Assembly (NCBI GenBank): GCA_016125355.1
Contig: WGLX01000015.1
Span: 101,579-165,578 of the forward strand
Length of the DNA stretch: 64,000 nucleotides
Source: Actinomycetales bacterium
Lineage (GTDB): Bacteria; Actinomycetota; Actinomycetes; S36-B12
Direction: 5' to 3'
Positions within the stretch are counted from its first letter, which is position 1. Each line of letters opens with the position of its first letter. The translations under genes and the position numbers were made by a program. The notes below the pieces were generated by a model. That model did no database searches, was not told the origin of the DNA, and saw only the letters and a list, made by a program, of their open reading frames with translations. Shown piece by piece: positions 1-9,406 of this stretch.

Positions 1-31
1 CTGACGTCAGTCAGGCCTCATCCGATGTCAG

Positions 32-1723
32 TCAGAAACGTCCGAGCAGGGGGGCCACGATGACCTTGACGATCATGGCGGCCGGGTACACGAGGGCGTA
101 GCCGAGGTTGACCCGCGGGTCGTCCTTGGTCGACTCATTGGCGTAGGCGAGCACAGCGGGCTGGGTCTGCAGACCCGCGAGCATCCCGGCCAGGCGCGGC
201 CCGTGGCAGCCGGCGAGGAGCCGGGCGCCGAGGATCACGGTGGCGGCCGTGATGGACGTGACGAGGGCGCCGACGAGCAGCAGGCGTGGGCCGGTCGGGC
301 TGCCGAGCGCCTCGGCGAGCGCCGACCCGGAGTTGGAGCCCGCGTACGCCAGGAACAGCATCATCCCCAGCTGGGACAGCGTGGCGGCGACGGAGTGCGG
401 CAGCGTCCACAGGATCGGGCCGGTACGGCCCACGCGCCCGAGCAGGAGGCCGACGAGAAGTGGCCCGCCCGCGAGGCCGAGGGCGAACGCCCCGCCGCCC
501 GGCAACGGGAAGTCGAGCTCTCCCAGGAGGACGCCCAGCGCCAGGCCGAGGGCGAGGCTGGTGATGGAGTACGCGGAGGCACCGCGCTCGGAGTCCCCGA
601 GGAACTCGGTCACGTCCTGCATCCGCGATCGGGGTGCCACGACACGGACGCGGTCACCCACTTGCAGGACGAGGTCGTCGGTGGCCAGCAGGTCGACGTC
701 GCCGCGACGCACCCGGGTCGCGACCGCTCCGAAGCGTCGGCGCAGCCGCAGCTCGTCGAGTGATCGGCCAGCGACCCGCGGATCGGACACCGCGATGCGC
801 CGGTAGTCCACGAGGGAGCGGTCCAGCGTGAGGGCAACCGTGGAGGGGTGGCCCGCATGCTCGACGAAGGCGGCGATGGCGTCGGGCTCGCCGATGACGG
901 TGAGGATGTCACCCGGCTGGGGGATCGCATCGTCGGTGGCGATGTCCACGGTGCCGGGGTGGCCGGGTGCGTCCCCGCGCATGATGCGACTGAAGACCAG
1001 TCGATGGTCGTACTGCTCGACGAGCGTGCCGAGGTCCGGCAGCGATCCGACCTCGATGCGCACGGTCATCGTGTCGAGGGCGGGTGGGGGCGCGTCCTCG
1101 GTCACCGGAGCCAGGGCCTTCCGGGGTGCCGGCAGGCGAAGGCTCACGAGCGCGGCCAGGAGCATGCCCAGTACGCCGAACAGGTAGGTCACCGAATAGC
1201 CGACCGTCGGCAGGTCCGATGACCAGGCCTCGGTCGCCGCGGCCAGTGCCGGCGTGTTGGTGAGGGCGCCGGCATAGATGCCGGACAGCAGCGGCCCGTC
1301 GAGGCCGACCGCGTGCGCGCCCAGCACGGTGGCGACGGCACCCACGAGGAGGGCCCCCACGACGACGGCCAGTGCGCGGCCTCCGGTCCGCAGGGCGGCG
1401 AAGAAGGACGGGCCAGCACCGACGCCGACGACGTAGGCGAAGACGGCCAGTCCGAAGACCCCCAGGATCGCCGGCAGCCGGAGGCGCTCGTCATAGGCGG
1501 AGAACGCGAGCGCGGTGAACAGGACCGCCGCCGGGCCGAGGGAGAAGCTGCCGATCCGGAGGGACCCGAGTGCGCCGCCGACGGCGAGGATGACGGTGAG
1601 GAGCAGGAGCGGCTGCTCGGCCGCGATGTCGGCCCAGCCCTGCAGGATCTCGCCGACGTCCACGGCACCAGTATCCGCGGCCGTGCCCTGCAAGCGCTTG
1701 CGCAGCGAGGTGAGCCGTATCAC
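32..1723 (-). CDS. AspT/YidE-type membrane transporter with TrkA-C domains
   Basis: Predicted integral membrane transporter of the aspartate:alanine exchanger (AspT/YidE/YbjL) family, 563 residues. Its layout is typical of that family: an N-terminal block of hydrophobic helices (about residues 38-195), two central soluble regulatory TrkA-C-like domains (about 220-375) and a second helical block (about 385-563). The two membrane halves look like an internal duplication, and the C-terminal half contains the Gly-rich stretch GGGAFALGLAGGPLLVG typical of the family. The substrate cannot be told from sequence. The start used is GTG at 1723; a later in-frame GTG (at VDVGEIL) would remove about 20 polar residues and is also plausible. 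It is divergent from the nitroreductase at 1787, and an AT-rich palindrome lies between them. Confidence 0.85.
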   Translation of the reverse strand: MIRLTSLRKRLQGTAADTGAVDVGEILQGWADIAAEQPLLLLTVILAVGGALGSLRIGSFSLGPAAVLFTALAFSAYDERLRLPAILGVFGLAVFAYVVGVGAGPSFFAALRTGGRALAVVVGALLVGAVATVLGAHAVGLDGPLLSGIYAGALTNTPALAAATEAWSSDLPTVGYSVTYLFGVLGMLLAALVSLRLPAPRKALAPVTEDAPPPALDTMTVRIEVGSLPDLGTLVEQYDHRLVFSRIMRGDAPGHPGTVDIATDDAIPQPGDILTVIGEPDAIAAFVEHAGHPSTVALTLDRSLVDYRRIAVSDPRVAGRSLDELRLRRRFGAVATRVRRGDVDLLATDDLVLQVGDRVRVVAPRSRMQDVTEFLGDSERGASAYSITSLALGLALGVLLGELDFPLPGGGAFALGLAGGPLLVGLLLGRVGRTGPILWTLPHSVAATLSQLGMMLFLAYAGSNSGSALAEALGSPTGPRLLLVGALVTSITAATVILGARLLAGCHGPRLAGMLAGLQTQPAVLAYANESTKDDPRVNLGYALVYPAAMIVKVIVAPLLGRF

Positions 1724-1736
1724 GTGTCGCGCGGAA

Positions 1737-1754
1737 TAATTGAACGCTCAATTA
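1737..1754. promoter_or_regulatory. Perfect inverted repeat, likely operator
   Basis: TAATTGA, four bases (ACGC), then TCAATTA: a perfect 7+4+7 palindrome in the 63-base gap between two divergent genes. It is strikingly AT-rich for this genome. The shape suits a dimeric MarR- or TetR-type repressor that could control both genes. No regulator gene lies next to it, so the binding protein is unknown. Confidence 0.6.
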
Positions 1755-1786
1755 CCTTGCAAGGGGAAACGACCCAGGGAGCGATC

Positions 1787-2398
1787 ATGACCGCCTTGAT
1801 GGACACCGTGACCCGCGGCATCGACGACCGCGCCGCCGACCTGCTGTTCCGCGACGCCCAGACCGCGTACCGATTCACCGACCAGCCCGTGACTCCGGCC
1901 GAGCTCGACCGTCTGCACGACCTCCTGCAGTTCCCTCCGACGGCAATGAACATCCAGCCGCTGCGCGTGGTGCTGCTGACTGACGAGTCGGCGAAGGCGC
2001 GTCTGGTGCCGTACCTCGCCGAGGGCAACCGGTCGAAGTCGGCCTCGGCGCCGGTGGTGGCCATCCTGGCGGCGGACACGGACTTCCACGAGCACCTGCC
2101 GCGGCTGGCCCCGCACGCCCCGGGGGCGAAGGACCGGTTCGCGGACGACGGCCTGCGCGAGCAGGCCGCCCGCTTCAACGCGACCCTTCAGGCGGGCTAC
2201 TTCATCCTCGCGGTGCGCGCCGTGGGGCTCGATGCCGGACCCATGGGCGGCTTCGACATGCTGGGAGTCGACCGGGACCTGCTCGGCGACGGCGCCCTCA
2301 GGTCGTTCCTCATCGTGAACATCGGGCACGCTGCCGAGGACGGCACGCGTCCCCGGAGTCCGCGCCTGGAGAAGGACGAGGTGTTCCTCACCCTCTGA
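1787..2398 (+). CDS. Malonic semialdehyde reductase / nitroreductase family (RutE-like)
   Basis: FMN-dependent nitroreductase-fold protein of 203 residues that most resembles RutE, the enzyme reducing malonic semialdehyde (3-oxopropanoate) to 3-hydroxypropanoate in pyrimidine breakdown. Seen in sequence: LLFRDAQTAY near the N-terminus, PPTAMNIQPLR (flavin-site region), EGNRSKSASAPV, the GLDAGPMGGFD loop and a C-terminal RSPRLEKDEV. All sit in the order expected for RutE. No other rut genes are nearby, so the physiological substrate may differ. ATG 1787 was chosen because the protein aligns from there with the family; the longer upstream reading frame runs through the operator region and the divergent gene. 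Confidence 0.8.
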   Translation: MTALMDTVTRGIDDRAADLLFRDAQTAYRFTDQPVTPAELDRLHDLLQFPPTAMNIQPLRVVLLTDESAKARLVPYLAEGNRSKSASAPVVAILAADTDFHEHLPRLAPHAPGAKDRFADDGLREQAARFNATLQAGYFILAVRAVGLDAGPMGGFDMLGVDRDLLGDGALRSFLIVNIGHAAEDGTRPRSPRLEKDEVFLTL

Positions 2399-2406
2399 GC
2401 GCGCAC

Positions 2407-3573
2407 CTAGGCGTTCGGGGTCATGACCACCTTCAGGCTCTCGGGCGACATGCTCATGTGCATGGCCTCGTCGACCCGATCGAGCGGGTACTCGTGGCTG
2501 ACCATCTCCTCCAGCGGGTACCGGTCGGCATAGCGCTCCATGAGCGTCAGCGCCGGCCCGTATCCCGTGGAGGGGTGGTTCGTGATGCCGATCAGCCGGA
2601 TGTTCTTGCTCGTGATGTGCCGGTGCACGTTGATGCTGGCCTCGCCGGTGTCCGCGAAGACCCCCATCTCCAGCATCATCCCGCCGCGCTTGAGCATCTC
2701 GATGCCCTCGACGAAGGAGGACTGGCGGTTCGCCATGTGCAGCACGACATCGGCGCCACGCCCTCGCGTCAGCTGACGCACCAGGTCGACGCGCTCCTCG
2801 GACGACGTGGTGGACACATTGACGGTGATGTCGGCGCCCATCTTCTTGGCGAAGGCGAGCCGGGTCTCGCTGAGATCCGTGGCGATGATCTGCCCCGCGC
2901 CCATCATGTCCGCCTTGGCGATGTGCAGCAGGCCGAGCGGCCCGGAGCCGATGACCACGACCGTGTCCCCTGAGTTGAAGCCCTCATAGGACATGGACGA
3001 GAACTCCTTGAGCTTGTCGAGCGAGGCCGTGCACGCCATGAGCTCCGCCAGGACGGCCACCCGCGGGCTCAAGCCGCTCGGCACCTTGTAGACGAACGTG
3101 TCCGGCCGGATGTACATCTCCTCCGCCCATCCGCCCATGAGGTGCGGCCAGGTCGCCGAGGTGTACGAGTTGCCGTAGCAGTCGCTGTTCTCGCACCAGA
3201 CATAGCCCATGACGTGCTTGCACTCGTAGCAGTGGCCGCACACGATGTCGGGGCACATGGTGATGCGGTCGCCGACCTTCAGTGGCCGGCCGTAGAACTC
3301 CAGCCCCGTGGCTGCGGCCGGGGTGATCTCGGAGACGATGCCGACGTTCTCGTGGCCCTGGATGATGGGGAAGGGCGTGTCCGTCTCTGCGGGCGTCCCG
3401 GCGTACTGCTTGGTCTCCCCCTGGTAGGTGTGCTTGTCGGTGCCGCAGATGCCCGACATCTCCACCTCCATGAGCAGGGCTCCGTCCGGGAGAGTCGGAC
3501 GGTCGAACTGCTGGATCTCGTAGTGACCCGGGCCGCTGAGGACGGCGGCGCGGATCGGGTTCCTGGGGGACAC
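2407..3573 (-). CDS. Zinc-dependent alcohol dehydrogenase, MDR family
   Basis: Medium-chain dehydrogenase/reductase of 388 residues, expected to oxidise an alcohol or polyol with NAD(P). Catalytic-zinc residues are visible as Cys in SGICGTDKH and His-Glu in IQGHENVG; a structural-zinc cysteine lobe follows (CGHCYECK with further Cys downstream). The Rossmann loop is VVIGSGPLGLLHI. It resembles threonine/sorbitol-type dehydrogenases, but the cysteine lobe is longer than usual, so I give no substrate. It is divergent from the pyruvate:ferredoxin oxidoreductase gene, and its stop lies 9 bases from the end of the nitroreductase gene. ATG 3573 is preceded by an AGGAGG-like ribosome-binding site. 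Confidence 0.85.
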   Translation of the reverse strand: MSPRNPIRAAVLSGPGHYEIQQFDRPTLPDGALLMEVEMSGICGTDKHTYQGETKQYAGTPAETDTPFPIIQGHENVGIVSEITPAAATGLEFYGRPLKVGDRITMCPDIVCGHCYECKHVMGYVWCENSDCYGNSYTSATWPHLMGGWAEEMYIRPDTFVYKVPSGLSPRVAVLAELMACTASLDKLKEFSSMSYEGFNSGDTVVVIGSGPLGLLHIAKADMMGAGQIIATDLSETRLAFAKKMGADITVNVSTTSSEERVDLVRQLTRGRGADVVLHMANRQSSFVEGIEMLKRGGMMLEMGVFADTGEASINVHRHITSKNIRLIGITNHPSTGYGPALTLMERYADRYPLEEMVSHEYPLDRVDEAMHMSMSPESLKVVMTPNA

Positions 3574-3716
3574 ATGGACCTCCTGTGAGCCTGATCACCT
3601 CGTGTGCGGTTGGCCCGTCCAGTATCGCGGCTTTGGACACCTCCCGGTGGGACGAAATGCCCTAAGTCGCTGCTCGCGACCGGGGATAGCGTCAAGTACC
3701 GAGCAAGGGAGGCTTC

Positions 3717-6700
3717 ATGGTGTCGTCGTGGCGTTGCGTGGACGGGAACGAGGCGGTGGCACTGGTGGCACACCGCCTCAGTGATGTCTGCGCGATCTAT
3801 CCGATCACTCCGGCGTCCCCGATGGGGGAGTTCGCCGATGCCTGGAGTGCTGCCGGACGGACGAATCTGTGGGGCTCGGTGCCGCACATCGTCGAGATGC
3901 AGTCGGAGGCCGGGGCCGCCGGCGCGCTGCACGGCGCGCTGCAGAAGGGATCGCTTGCCACGACGTTCACCGCGTCCCAGGGCCTGCTGCTCATGCTCCC
4001 GAACATGTACAAGATCGCCGGCGAGCTCACGCCCGCGGTCATCCATGTGGCCGCGCGGGCACTGGCCACGCATGCGCTGTCCATCTTCGGAGACCACTCG
4101 GACGTCATGGCGGCCCGCGGCACCGGCTGGGCCCTGCTCGCGTCGTCGAGCGTCCAGGAGGCGCACGACCTCGCCCTCGTGGCACACGCGGCCACCCTCC
4201 GTACCCGCCTGCCCTTCCTCCACTTCTTCGACGGCTTCCGGACCTCGCACGAGGTCAACCGCATCAGCGTGCTCGACGACGACGTGCTGCGCGCCCTGGT
4301 GCGCCCCGCCGACGTCCTGGACCACCGTGCCCGGGGGATGAGCCCCGAGCGGCCGGACCTGCGCGGTACGGCCCAGAACCCCGACGTCTTCTTCCAGGCG
4401 CGCGAGGCGGCCAATCCGTTCTATGACGCGGCACCCGCCACCGTGCAGGACGTGATGGACGAGTTCGCCCAGCACACCGGGCGGCAGTACCACCTCGTGG
4501 ACTACCACGGCGCGGCGGACGCCGAGCGGGTCATCGTCGTCATGGGATCCGGCGCGGGCGCCATCCGGGAGGCCGTCGATGCCCTGGTCGCCTCGGGTGA
4601 GCGGGTCGGGATGGTCACCGTGCGCCTGTACCGACCGTTCCCGGCCGAAGAGTTGCGCGCCGCGCTGCCGGACACCGTGTCGGCGGTCGCGGTGCTGGAC
4701 CGGGCGAAGGAGCCGGGTGCCATCGGGGAGCCCCTCCACCTGGACGTCCGCCATGCGCTGAACGGGCGGGGCGTGCGGACCATCGGCGGCCGGTACGGAC
4801 TCGGCTCGAAGGAGTTCACTCCTCGCGATGCCGCGGGCGTCTTCGCCGAGCTGGCCCTGCCGGCCCCGCGCGAGTCCTTCACCGTCGGCATCGTCGACGA
4901 CGTCACGCACCTGTCGGTCGCTCCGGTGGGCCTCCCAGGACCGGTGTCCACCGCACGCACGGCGGTGTTCTTCGGCCTGGGTAGCGACGGCACCGTGGGT
5001 GCCAACAAGTCCAGCATCAAGATCATCGGCGAGAACGCCGACCTGTGGGCCCAGGGCTACTTCGTGTACGACTCGAAGAAGTCGGGATCGGTCACGGTCT
5101 CTCACCTGCGGTTCGGGACCGAGCCGATCACGTCCACCTACCTCATCGACGAGGCCGACTTCGTCGCCTGCCACCAGTTCTCCCTGCTCGCCCGCATGGA
5201 CGTGCTCGGGTCGGCCAAGCACGGAGCGACCGTGCTGCTCAACTCGCCGTACCCCGCGGACCAGACCTGGGACAGGCTGCCCGCCGAGGTGCAGCAGGAA
5301 GTCATCGACAAGGAGCTGCAGGTCTGGGTGGTCGATGCGCATCGCGTCGCCCGCGAGGTGGGACTGGGCACCCGCATCAACACGGTCATGCAGCCCTGCT
5401 TCTTCGCCCTCTCCGGGGTCCTGGACCAGGCGGCAGCGATCGACCTGATCAAGCAGTCGATCGAGAAGACCTACGGCCGCCGGGGCCGCACCGTCGTCGA
5501 GCGCAATCACGCTGCCGTCGACCGTGCGCTCGCCGAGCTGCATCGCATCGACGTTCCCGAGCAGGTCACGGCCACGGAGCATCGCTTGCCGCCGGTCTCC
5601 GCCGAGGCGCCCGACTTCGTGCAGCGGGTCACCGCGGTCATGCTGGCCGGTGAGGGTGACCGGCTTCCGGTCAGTGCGCTGCCGGTTGATGGCGCCTTCC
5701 CCACGGGGACCGCGCGCTGGGAGAAGCGCGGCCTCGCCCAGTCCATCCCGATCTGGGACCCGGACCTGTGCATCGACTGCGGCAAGTGCGCCATCGTCTG
5801 CCCGCATGCGGCGATCCGCATGAAGGCCTACCCGGAGAGCGAGCTCGCGAGCGCGCCCGAGGACTTCCTCCACAAGACCTACGGCGGCCGCGACCTGCCC
5901 CAGGGAACGCAGCTGACGGTCCAGGTCGCACCCGATGACTGCACGGGCTGCGGGATCTGCGTCGACGTGTGCCCGGCGCGCAGCAAGAGCGAGGCGAAGC
6001 ACAAGGCCATCGACCTGCTGCCGACGATCGAGCATCGTGACGTCGAACGCGAGCGCTACGCCTACTTCGAGGCGCTCCCCGAGATCGACCGCAGCGCCGT
6101 CCGGCACGACACCGTCAAGGGCTCCCAGCTGCTCCAGCCGCTGTTCGAGTTCTCGGGTGCGTGCTCCGGGTGCGGCGAGACGCCGTACGTCAAGCTGGTC
6201 ACGCAGCTGTTCGGCGATCGCATGATCGTCGCGAACGCGACAGGCTGCTCCTCCATCTACGGAGGCAACCTGCCCACCACGCCCTGGTCGCAGAACGCGG
6301 CGGGTAGGGGCCCGGCGTGGAACAACTCCCTCTTCGAGGACAACGCCGAGTTCGGACTCGGCATGCGGCTCGCTGCCGACCAGCAGCGGGAGGATGCCCG
6401 ACGCCTGCTGGCAGAGATGGCGCACCTCGTGGGCGAGGACCTCGCTCGGGACCTGCTCGAGGACGAGCCGGGACCTGCGGACGAGGATGGCATCGCCCGG
6501 CAGCGCGAACGGGTCGCGACCCTCAAGGAGCGGCTGGCGGGCCTGGACTCGCCCCTGGCGGCCGAGCTCGCCAGCCTCGCGGACGCCCTGGTGCCGGTGG
6601 CCGTGTGGATCATGGGCGGCGACGGGTGGGCCTACGACATCGGGTTCGGGGGACTCGACCACGTGCTGTCCAGTGGACGCAACGTGAACATCCTCGTCCT

Positions 6701-7325
6701 CGACACCGAGGTGTACTCCAACACCGGTGGGCAGGCCTCCAAGGCGACTCCGCGGGCCGCCACGGCGAAGTTCGCGAGCGACGGCAAGAGCACCCGCAAG
6801 AAGGACCTCGGCCTGCTGGCGGAGGCCTACGGCGATGTGTACGTCGCCCAGGTGGCTCTGGGCGCCAATGAGACCCAGCTGGTCCGGGCGCTGCGTGAGG
6901 CGGTCGCCTACGAGGGCCCGAGCCTGGTGATCGCGTACTCGACGTGCATTGCCCACGGCATCGACATGGCGACCTCGATGGCCCACCAGAAGCTGGCCGT
7001 CACGTCGGGCTACTGGCCGCTCTACCGCTACCACCCTGCGCCGGAGGCGGGCACGCACCCGTTCAGTCTCGACTCCAAGGCGCCGACGGTCCCGGTGCGC
7101 GACTTCCTGCAGAAGGAGACGCGTTTCGCCGTGCTGGAGCGCACCGACCCGCCGCGGGCGGAGCACCTGCAGGCGCTCGCCCAGGCGGATGTCGATGAGC
7201 GGTGGCACTACTACGAGCAGCTGGCCGGCGTGGAACGCACCATCCCGGTGGACGCGCACGAGGAAGCCGACCTCGAGCCGGCCGCTGAGGAGTCCGACAT
7301 CTCGTCCGTCAAGGGGGCGTCATGA
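3717..7325 (+). CDS. nifJ: Pyruvate:ferredoxin (flavodoxin) oxidoreductase, single-chain
   Basis: Homodimeric-type pyruvate:ferredoxin oxidoreductase, 1202 residues, the usual length of the fused enzyme. It interconverts pyruvate plus CoA and acetyl-CoA plus CO2, passing electrons to ferredoxin or flavodoxin. Domains in order: N-terminal pyruvate-binding domain (IYPITPASPMGEFAD near residue 25), domain II/III, a two-cluster ferredoxin domain (CIDCGKCAIVCPH and CTGCGICVDVCPA, about residues 685-760), then the TPP domain with CSGCGETPY, NATGCSSIYGG and GGDGWAYDIGFGG. YSNTGGQASKATP marks the C-terminal catalytic region. All cofactor motifs look intact. A good ribosome-binding site (AAGGGAGG) precedes ATG 3717, and the stop overlaps the next start (ATGA). 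The enzyme is oxygen-sensitive in many organisms, which is notable next to aerobic catabolism. Confidence 0.96.
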   Translation: MVSSWRCVDGNEAVALVAHRLSDVCAIYPITPASPMGEFADAWSAAGRTNLWGSVPHIVEMQSEAGAAGALHGALQKGSLATTFTASQGLLLMLPNMYKIAGELTPAVIHVAARALATHALSIFGDHSDVMAARGTGWALLASSSVQEAHDLALVAHAATLRTRLPFLHFFDGFRTSHEVNRISVLDDDVLRALVRPADVLDHRARGMSPERPDLRGTAQNPDVFFQAREAANPFYDAAPATVQDVMDEFAQHTGRQYHLVDYHGAADAERVIVVMGSGAGAIREAVDALVASGERVGMVTVRLYRPFPAEELRAALPDTVSAVAVLDRAKEPGAIGEPLHLDVRHALNGRGVRTIGGRYGLGSKEFTPRDAAGVFAELALPAPRESFTVGIVDDVTHLSVAPVGLPGPVSTARTAVFFGLGSDGTVGANKSSIKIIGENADLWAQGYFVYDSKKSGSVTVSHLRFGTEPITSTYLIDEADFVACHQFSLLARMDVLGSAKHGATVLLNSPYPADQTWDRLPAEVQQEVIDKELQVWVVDAHRVAREVGLGTRINTVMQPCFFALSGVLDQAAAIDLIKQSIEKTYGRRGRTVVERNHAAVDRALAELHRIDVPEQVTATEHRLPPVSAEAPDFVQRVTAVMLAGEGDRLPVSALPVDGAFPTGTARWEKRGLAQSIPIWDPDLCIDCGKCAIVCPHAAIRMKAYPESELASAPEDFLHKTYGGRDLPQGTQLTVQVAPDDCTGCGICVDVCPARSKSEAKHKAIDLLPTIEHRDVERERYAYFEALPEIDRSAVRHDTVKGSQLLQPLFEFSGACSGCGETPYVKLVTQLFGDRMIVANATGCSSIYGGNLPTTPWSQNAAGRGPAWNNSLFEDNAEFGLGMRLAADQQREDARRLLAEMAHLVGEDLARDLLEDEPGPADEDGIARQRERVATLKERLAGLDSPLAAELASLADALVPVAVWIMGGDGWAYDIGFGGLDHVLSSGRNVNILVLDTEVYSNTGGQASKATPRAATAKFASDGKSTRKKDLGLLAEAYGDVYVAQVALGANETQLVRALREAVAYEGPSLVIAYSTCIAHGIDMATSMAHQKLAVTSGYWPLYRYHPAPEAGTHPFSLDSKAPTVPVRDFLQKETRFAVLERTDPPRAEHLQALAQADVDERWHYYEQLAGVERTIPVDAHEEADLEPAAEESDISSVKGAS

Positions 7326-8320
7326 CCATCATGAAGAGCCGGTACCTCGGTCTCGATCTCGCCACGCCGCTCGTGGCCTCGCCCTCGCCGCTCACCGGGA
7401 AGCTCGATGTCCTCCTGGAGCTCGAGGATGCGGGCGTGGGTGCCGTGGTGCTGCCCAGCCTGTTCGAGGAGGAGGTGGAGTCCGAGGCACTGGTTCTGAA
7501 CGAGCGGCTCGAGACCGGTGCGGGCGCGTTCAGCGAGGCGACCGACTTCTTCCCGGACGTCGAGCTCGACCACCTCGGCCTCGAGCGCCACATCCTCCTG
7601 GTGGAGGAGGCGTGCACCCGCCTGACCATCCCGGTCATCGCGAGTGTCAACGGGCGGTCGGCGGGCGGGTGGGTGCGCTATGCGCAGGACCTCGTCTCCG
7701 CCGGTGCGCAGGCCATCGAGCTCAACATGTACGACGTGGCGGCCGACCCGATGTCGACCGGCGCGGCCGTGGAGCGCGCCTACCTGGAGCTGGTCGCGCA
7801 TGTGCGGGCGTCCGTCGACGTGCCCGTCTCGGTGAAGCTCTCGCCCTTTTTCTCGTCCATGGCGAACTTCGCAGGTCAGGTCGTGGACTCCGGCGCCGAC
7901 GGCCTCGTGCTGTTCAACCGCTTCTACCAGCCTGATCTCGACCTTGAGACCCTCGATGTCACCCCGCGGCTGGAGCTCTCCCGGCCCGGCGAGATCCGCC
8001 TGCCCCTGCGCTGGATCGCAATCCTGCGCCCCCTGCTGCCGCACACCTCGCTGGCCCTGACCAGCGGTGTGGCGTCGGGTGCCGACATCGCCAAGGGCCT
8101 GCTGGCGGGAGCGGACGTGGTCATGTCCACCTCCGAGCTGCTCCGGCACGGCCCGCGCCGGGCGGAGGAGCTGCTCGACGAGCTGGAGACGTGGATGGCG
8201 GCGAACGACTACGAGTCCGTCGGCCAGCTGCGCGGGAGTGTCGCCCAGCACACGAGTCCGGACCCGGGAGCGTTCGAGCGCGCGCAGTACCAGAAGGTGC
8301 TCTCCTCGTGGCGCGGGTGA
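7322..8320 (+). CDS. Dihydroorotate dehydrogenase-like FMN/TIM-barrel protein
   Basis: 332-residue TIM-barrel protein related to dihydroorotate dehydrogenase. It starts MKSRYLGLDLATPLVASPSP, where DHODs also begin their barrel, and carries the conserved VKLSPFFSS and LVLFNRFYQPDLDLE segments. It lacks the usual pyrimidine pathway context. Homologues of this type are often found directly downstream of pyruvate:ferredoxin oxidoreductase genes, as here, where the genes overlap by four bases. I infer a role linked to that enzyme's redox chemistry rather than UMP synthesis; the reaction is unknown. Confidence 0.85.
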   Translation: MTIMKSRYLGLDLATPLVASPSPLTGKLDVLLELEDAGVGAVVLPSLFEEEVESEALVLNERLETGAGAFSEATDFFPDVELDHLGLERHILLVEEACTRLTIPVIASVNGRSAGGWVRYAQDLVSAGAQAIELNMYDVAADPMSTGAAVERAYLELVAHVRASVDVPVSVKLSPFFSSMANFAGQVVDSGADGLVLFNRFYQPDLDLETLDVTPRLELSRPGEIRLPLRWIAILRPLLPHTSLALTSGVASGADIAKGLLAGADVVMSTSELLRHGPRRAEELLDELETWMAANDYESVGQLRGSVAQHTSPDPGAFERAQYQKVLSSWRG

Positions 8321-8334
8321 CCAGGCCCGGATGA

Positions 8335-8340
8335 CAGAAT
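8335..8340 (+). promoter_or_regulatory. -10 element of a leaderless promoter
   Basis: CAGAAT ends six bases before ATG 8347, so transcription would begin at or next to the start codon. No convincing -35 is visible. Confidence 0.45.
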
Positions 8341-8346
8341 CGGGGC

Positions 8347-9390
8347 ATGGCGATCCTCGATCAGTACGTGCCCGATCCCGCCCGCTACGACGGCCGGATG
8401 CCCTACCGACGCTGCGGCACTCGCGGCCTGCAGCTGCCGGCGGTGTCACTCGGCTTCTGGCACAACTTCGGCGATGACAAGCCGCTGCAGACGATGCGCG
8501 GGATCATGCGCACGGCGTTCGACCTGGGCATCACGCACTTCGACCTGGCCAACAACTACGGCCCGCCCTACGGTTCCGCGGAGATCAACGCCGGGCGCAT
8601 CCTGCGCGAGGACTTCGCCCCGTTCCGCGACGAGCTGGTCATCTCCACCAAGGCCGGCTGGGACATGTGGCCGGGCCCGTACGGTGACCTGGGTACCCGC
8701 AAGTACCTGCTGAACAGCCTCGACCAGAGCCTCTCGCGGCTCGGCCTGGACTACGTCGACATCTTCTACCACCATCGCCCCGACCCGGACACCCCACTCG
8801 AGGAGTCCATGAGCGCTTTGCACACGGCGGTGCAGCAGGGCAAGGCCCTGTACGTCGGGATCTCCTCGTACTCCCCGCACCGCACCCTGGAGGCGGCTCG
8901 CATCCTCGCGGAGATGGGCACACCGCTGCTCATCCACCAGCCCTCCTACTCGATGCTGAACCGCTGGATCGAGCAGGGCCTGCTCGACGCCCTCCAGGAG
9001 GTCGGGGCGGGCGCCATCACCTTCAGCCCGCTGGCGCAGGGCTTGCTGACCGACCGCTACGTCCGAGGCGTGCCGGCCGGGTCCCGGGCCACCGAGGACA
9101 AGTCGCTCTTCTCCAGCCACCTCTCCGACGAGAACCTCGACCGTGTGCGCGGCCTCGCCCGCATCGCCGCGGAACGTGGCCAGTCGCTGGCCCAGATGGC
9201 TGTGGCCTGGACGCTGCGGGATCCGCGCGTCACGTCGACACTGCTCGGCGCGAGCAGCCCCGAGCAGCTCCGGGAGACGGCGGCCGCCGTGTCCAACCTC
9301 GCGTTCTCGGATGACGAGCTCGCGGCCATCGACGAGTTCGCCATCGACGGCGACATCAACCTGTGGGCCGCACAGTCGGAACTACCATGA
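8347..9390 (+). CDS. Aldo/keto reductase (glyceraldehyde 3-phosphate reductase/YghZ type)
   Basis: NADP-dependent aldo/keto reductase of 347 residues. It has the AKR catalytic set: Asp in THFDLANNYG, Tyr in NNYGPPYGSAE, Lys in VISTKAGW and His in IFYHHRPD. The opening MPYRRCGTRGLQLPAVSLGFWHNFGDD and the [22 protein letters not shown] segment are typical of the L-glyceraldehyde 3-phosphate reductase (YghZ/Gpr) group, which detoxifies aldehydes such as methylglyoxal or L-G3P. It follows the PFOR pair by 26 bases but seems to have its own -10 element. Confidence 0.88.
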   Translation: MAILDQYVPDPARYDGRMPYRRCGTRGLQLPAVSLGFWHNFGDDKPLQTMRGIMRTAFDLGITHFDLANNYGPPYGSAEINAGRILREDFAPFRDELVISTKAGWDMWPGPYGDLGTRKYLLNSLDQSLSRLGLDYVDIFYHHRPDPDTPLEESMSALHTAVQQGKALYVGISSYSPHRTLEAARILAEMGTPLLIHQPSYSMLNRWIEQGLLDALQEVGAGAITFSPLAQGLLTDRYVRGVPAGSRATEDKSLFSSHLSDENLDRVRGLARIAAERGQSLAQMAVAWTLRDPRVTSTLLGASSPEQLRETAAAVSNLAFSDDELAAIDEFAIDGDINLWAAQSELP

Positions 9391-9406
9391 CCGGGCGGGC
9401 CGCGCG

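Noticed and set aside
1313..1786. Long N-terminal extension of the RutE-like protein.
   Set aside because: The extension is antisense to the AspT-type gene and crosses the operator; the family starts near ATG 1787.
3279..7259. A 1326-codon open frame on the minus strand opposite the pyruvate:ferredoxin oxidoreductase.
   Set aside because: It lies antisense to an unmistakable enzyme, is rich in Arg, Gly, Val and His, and has no recognisable domain; long shadow frames are common at this GC content.
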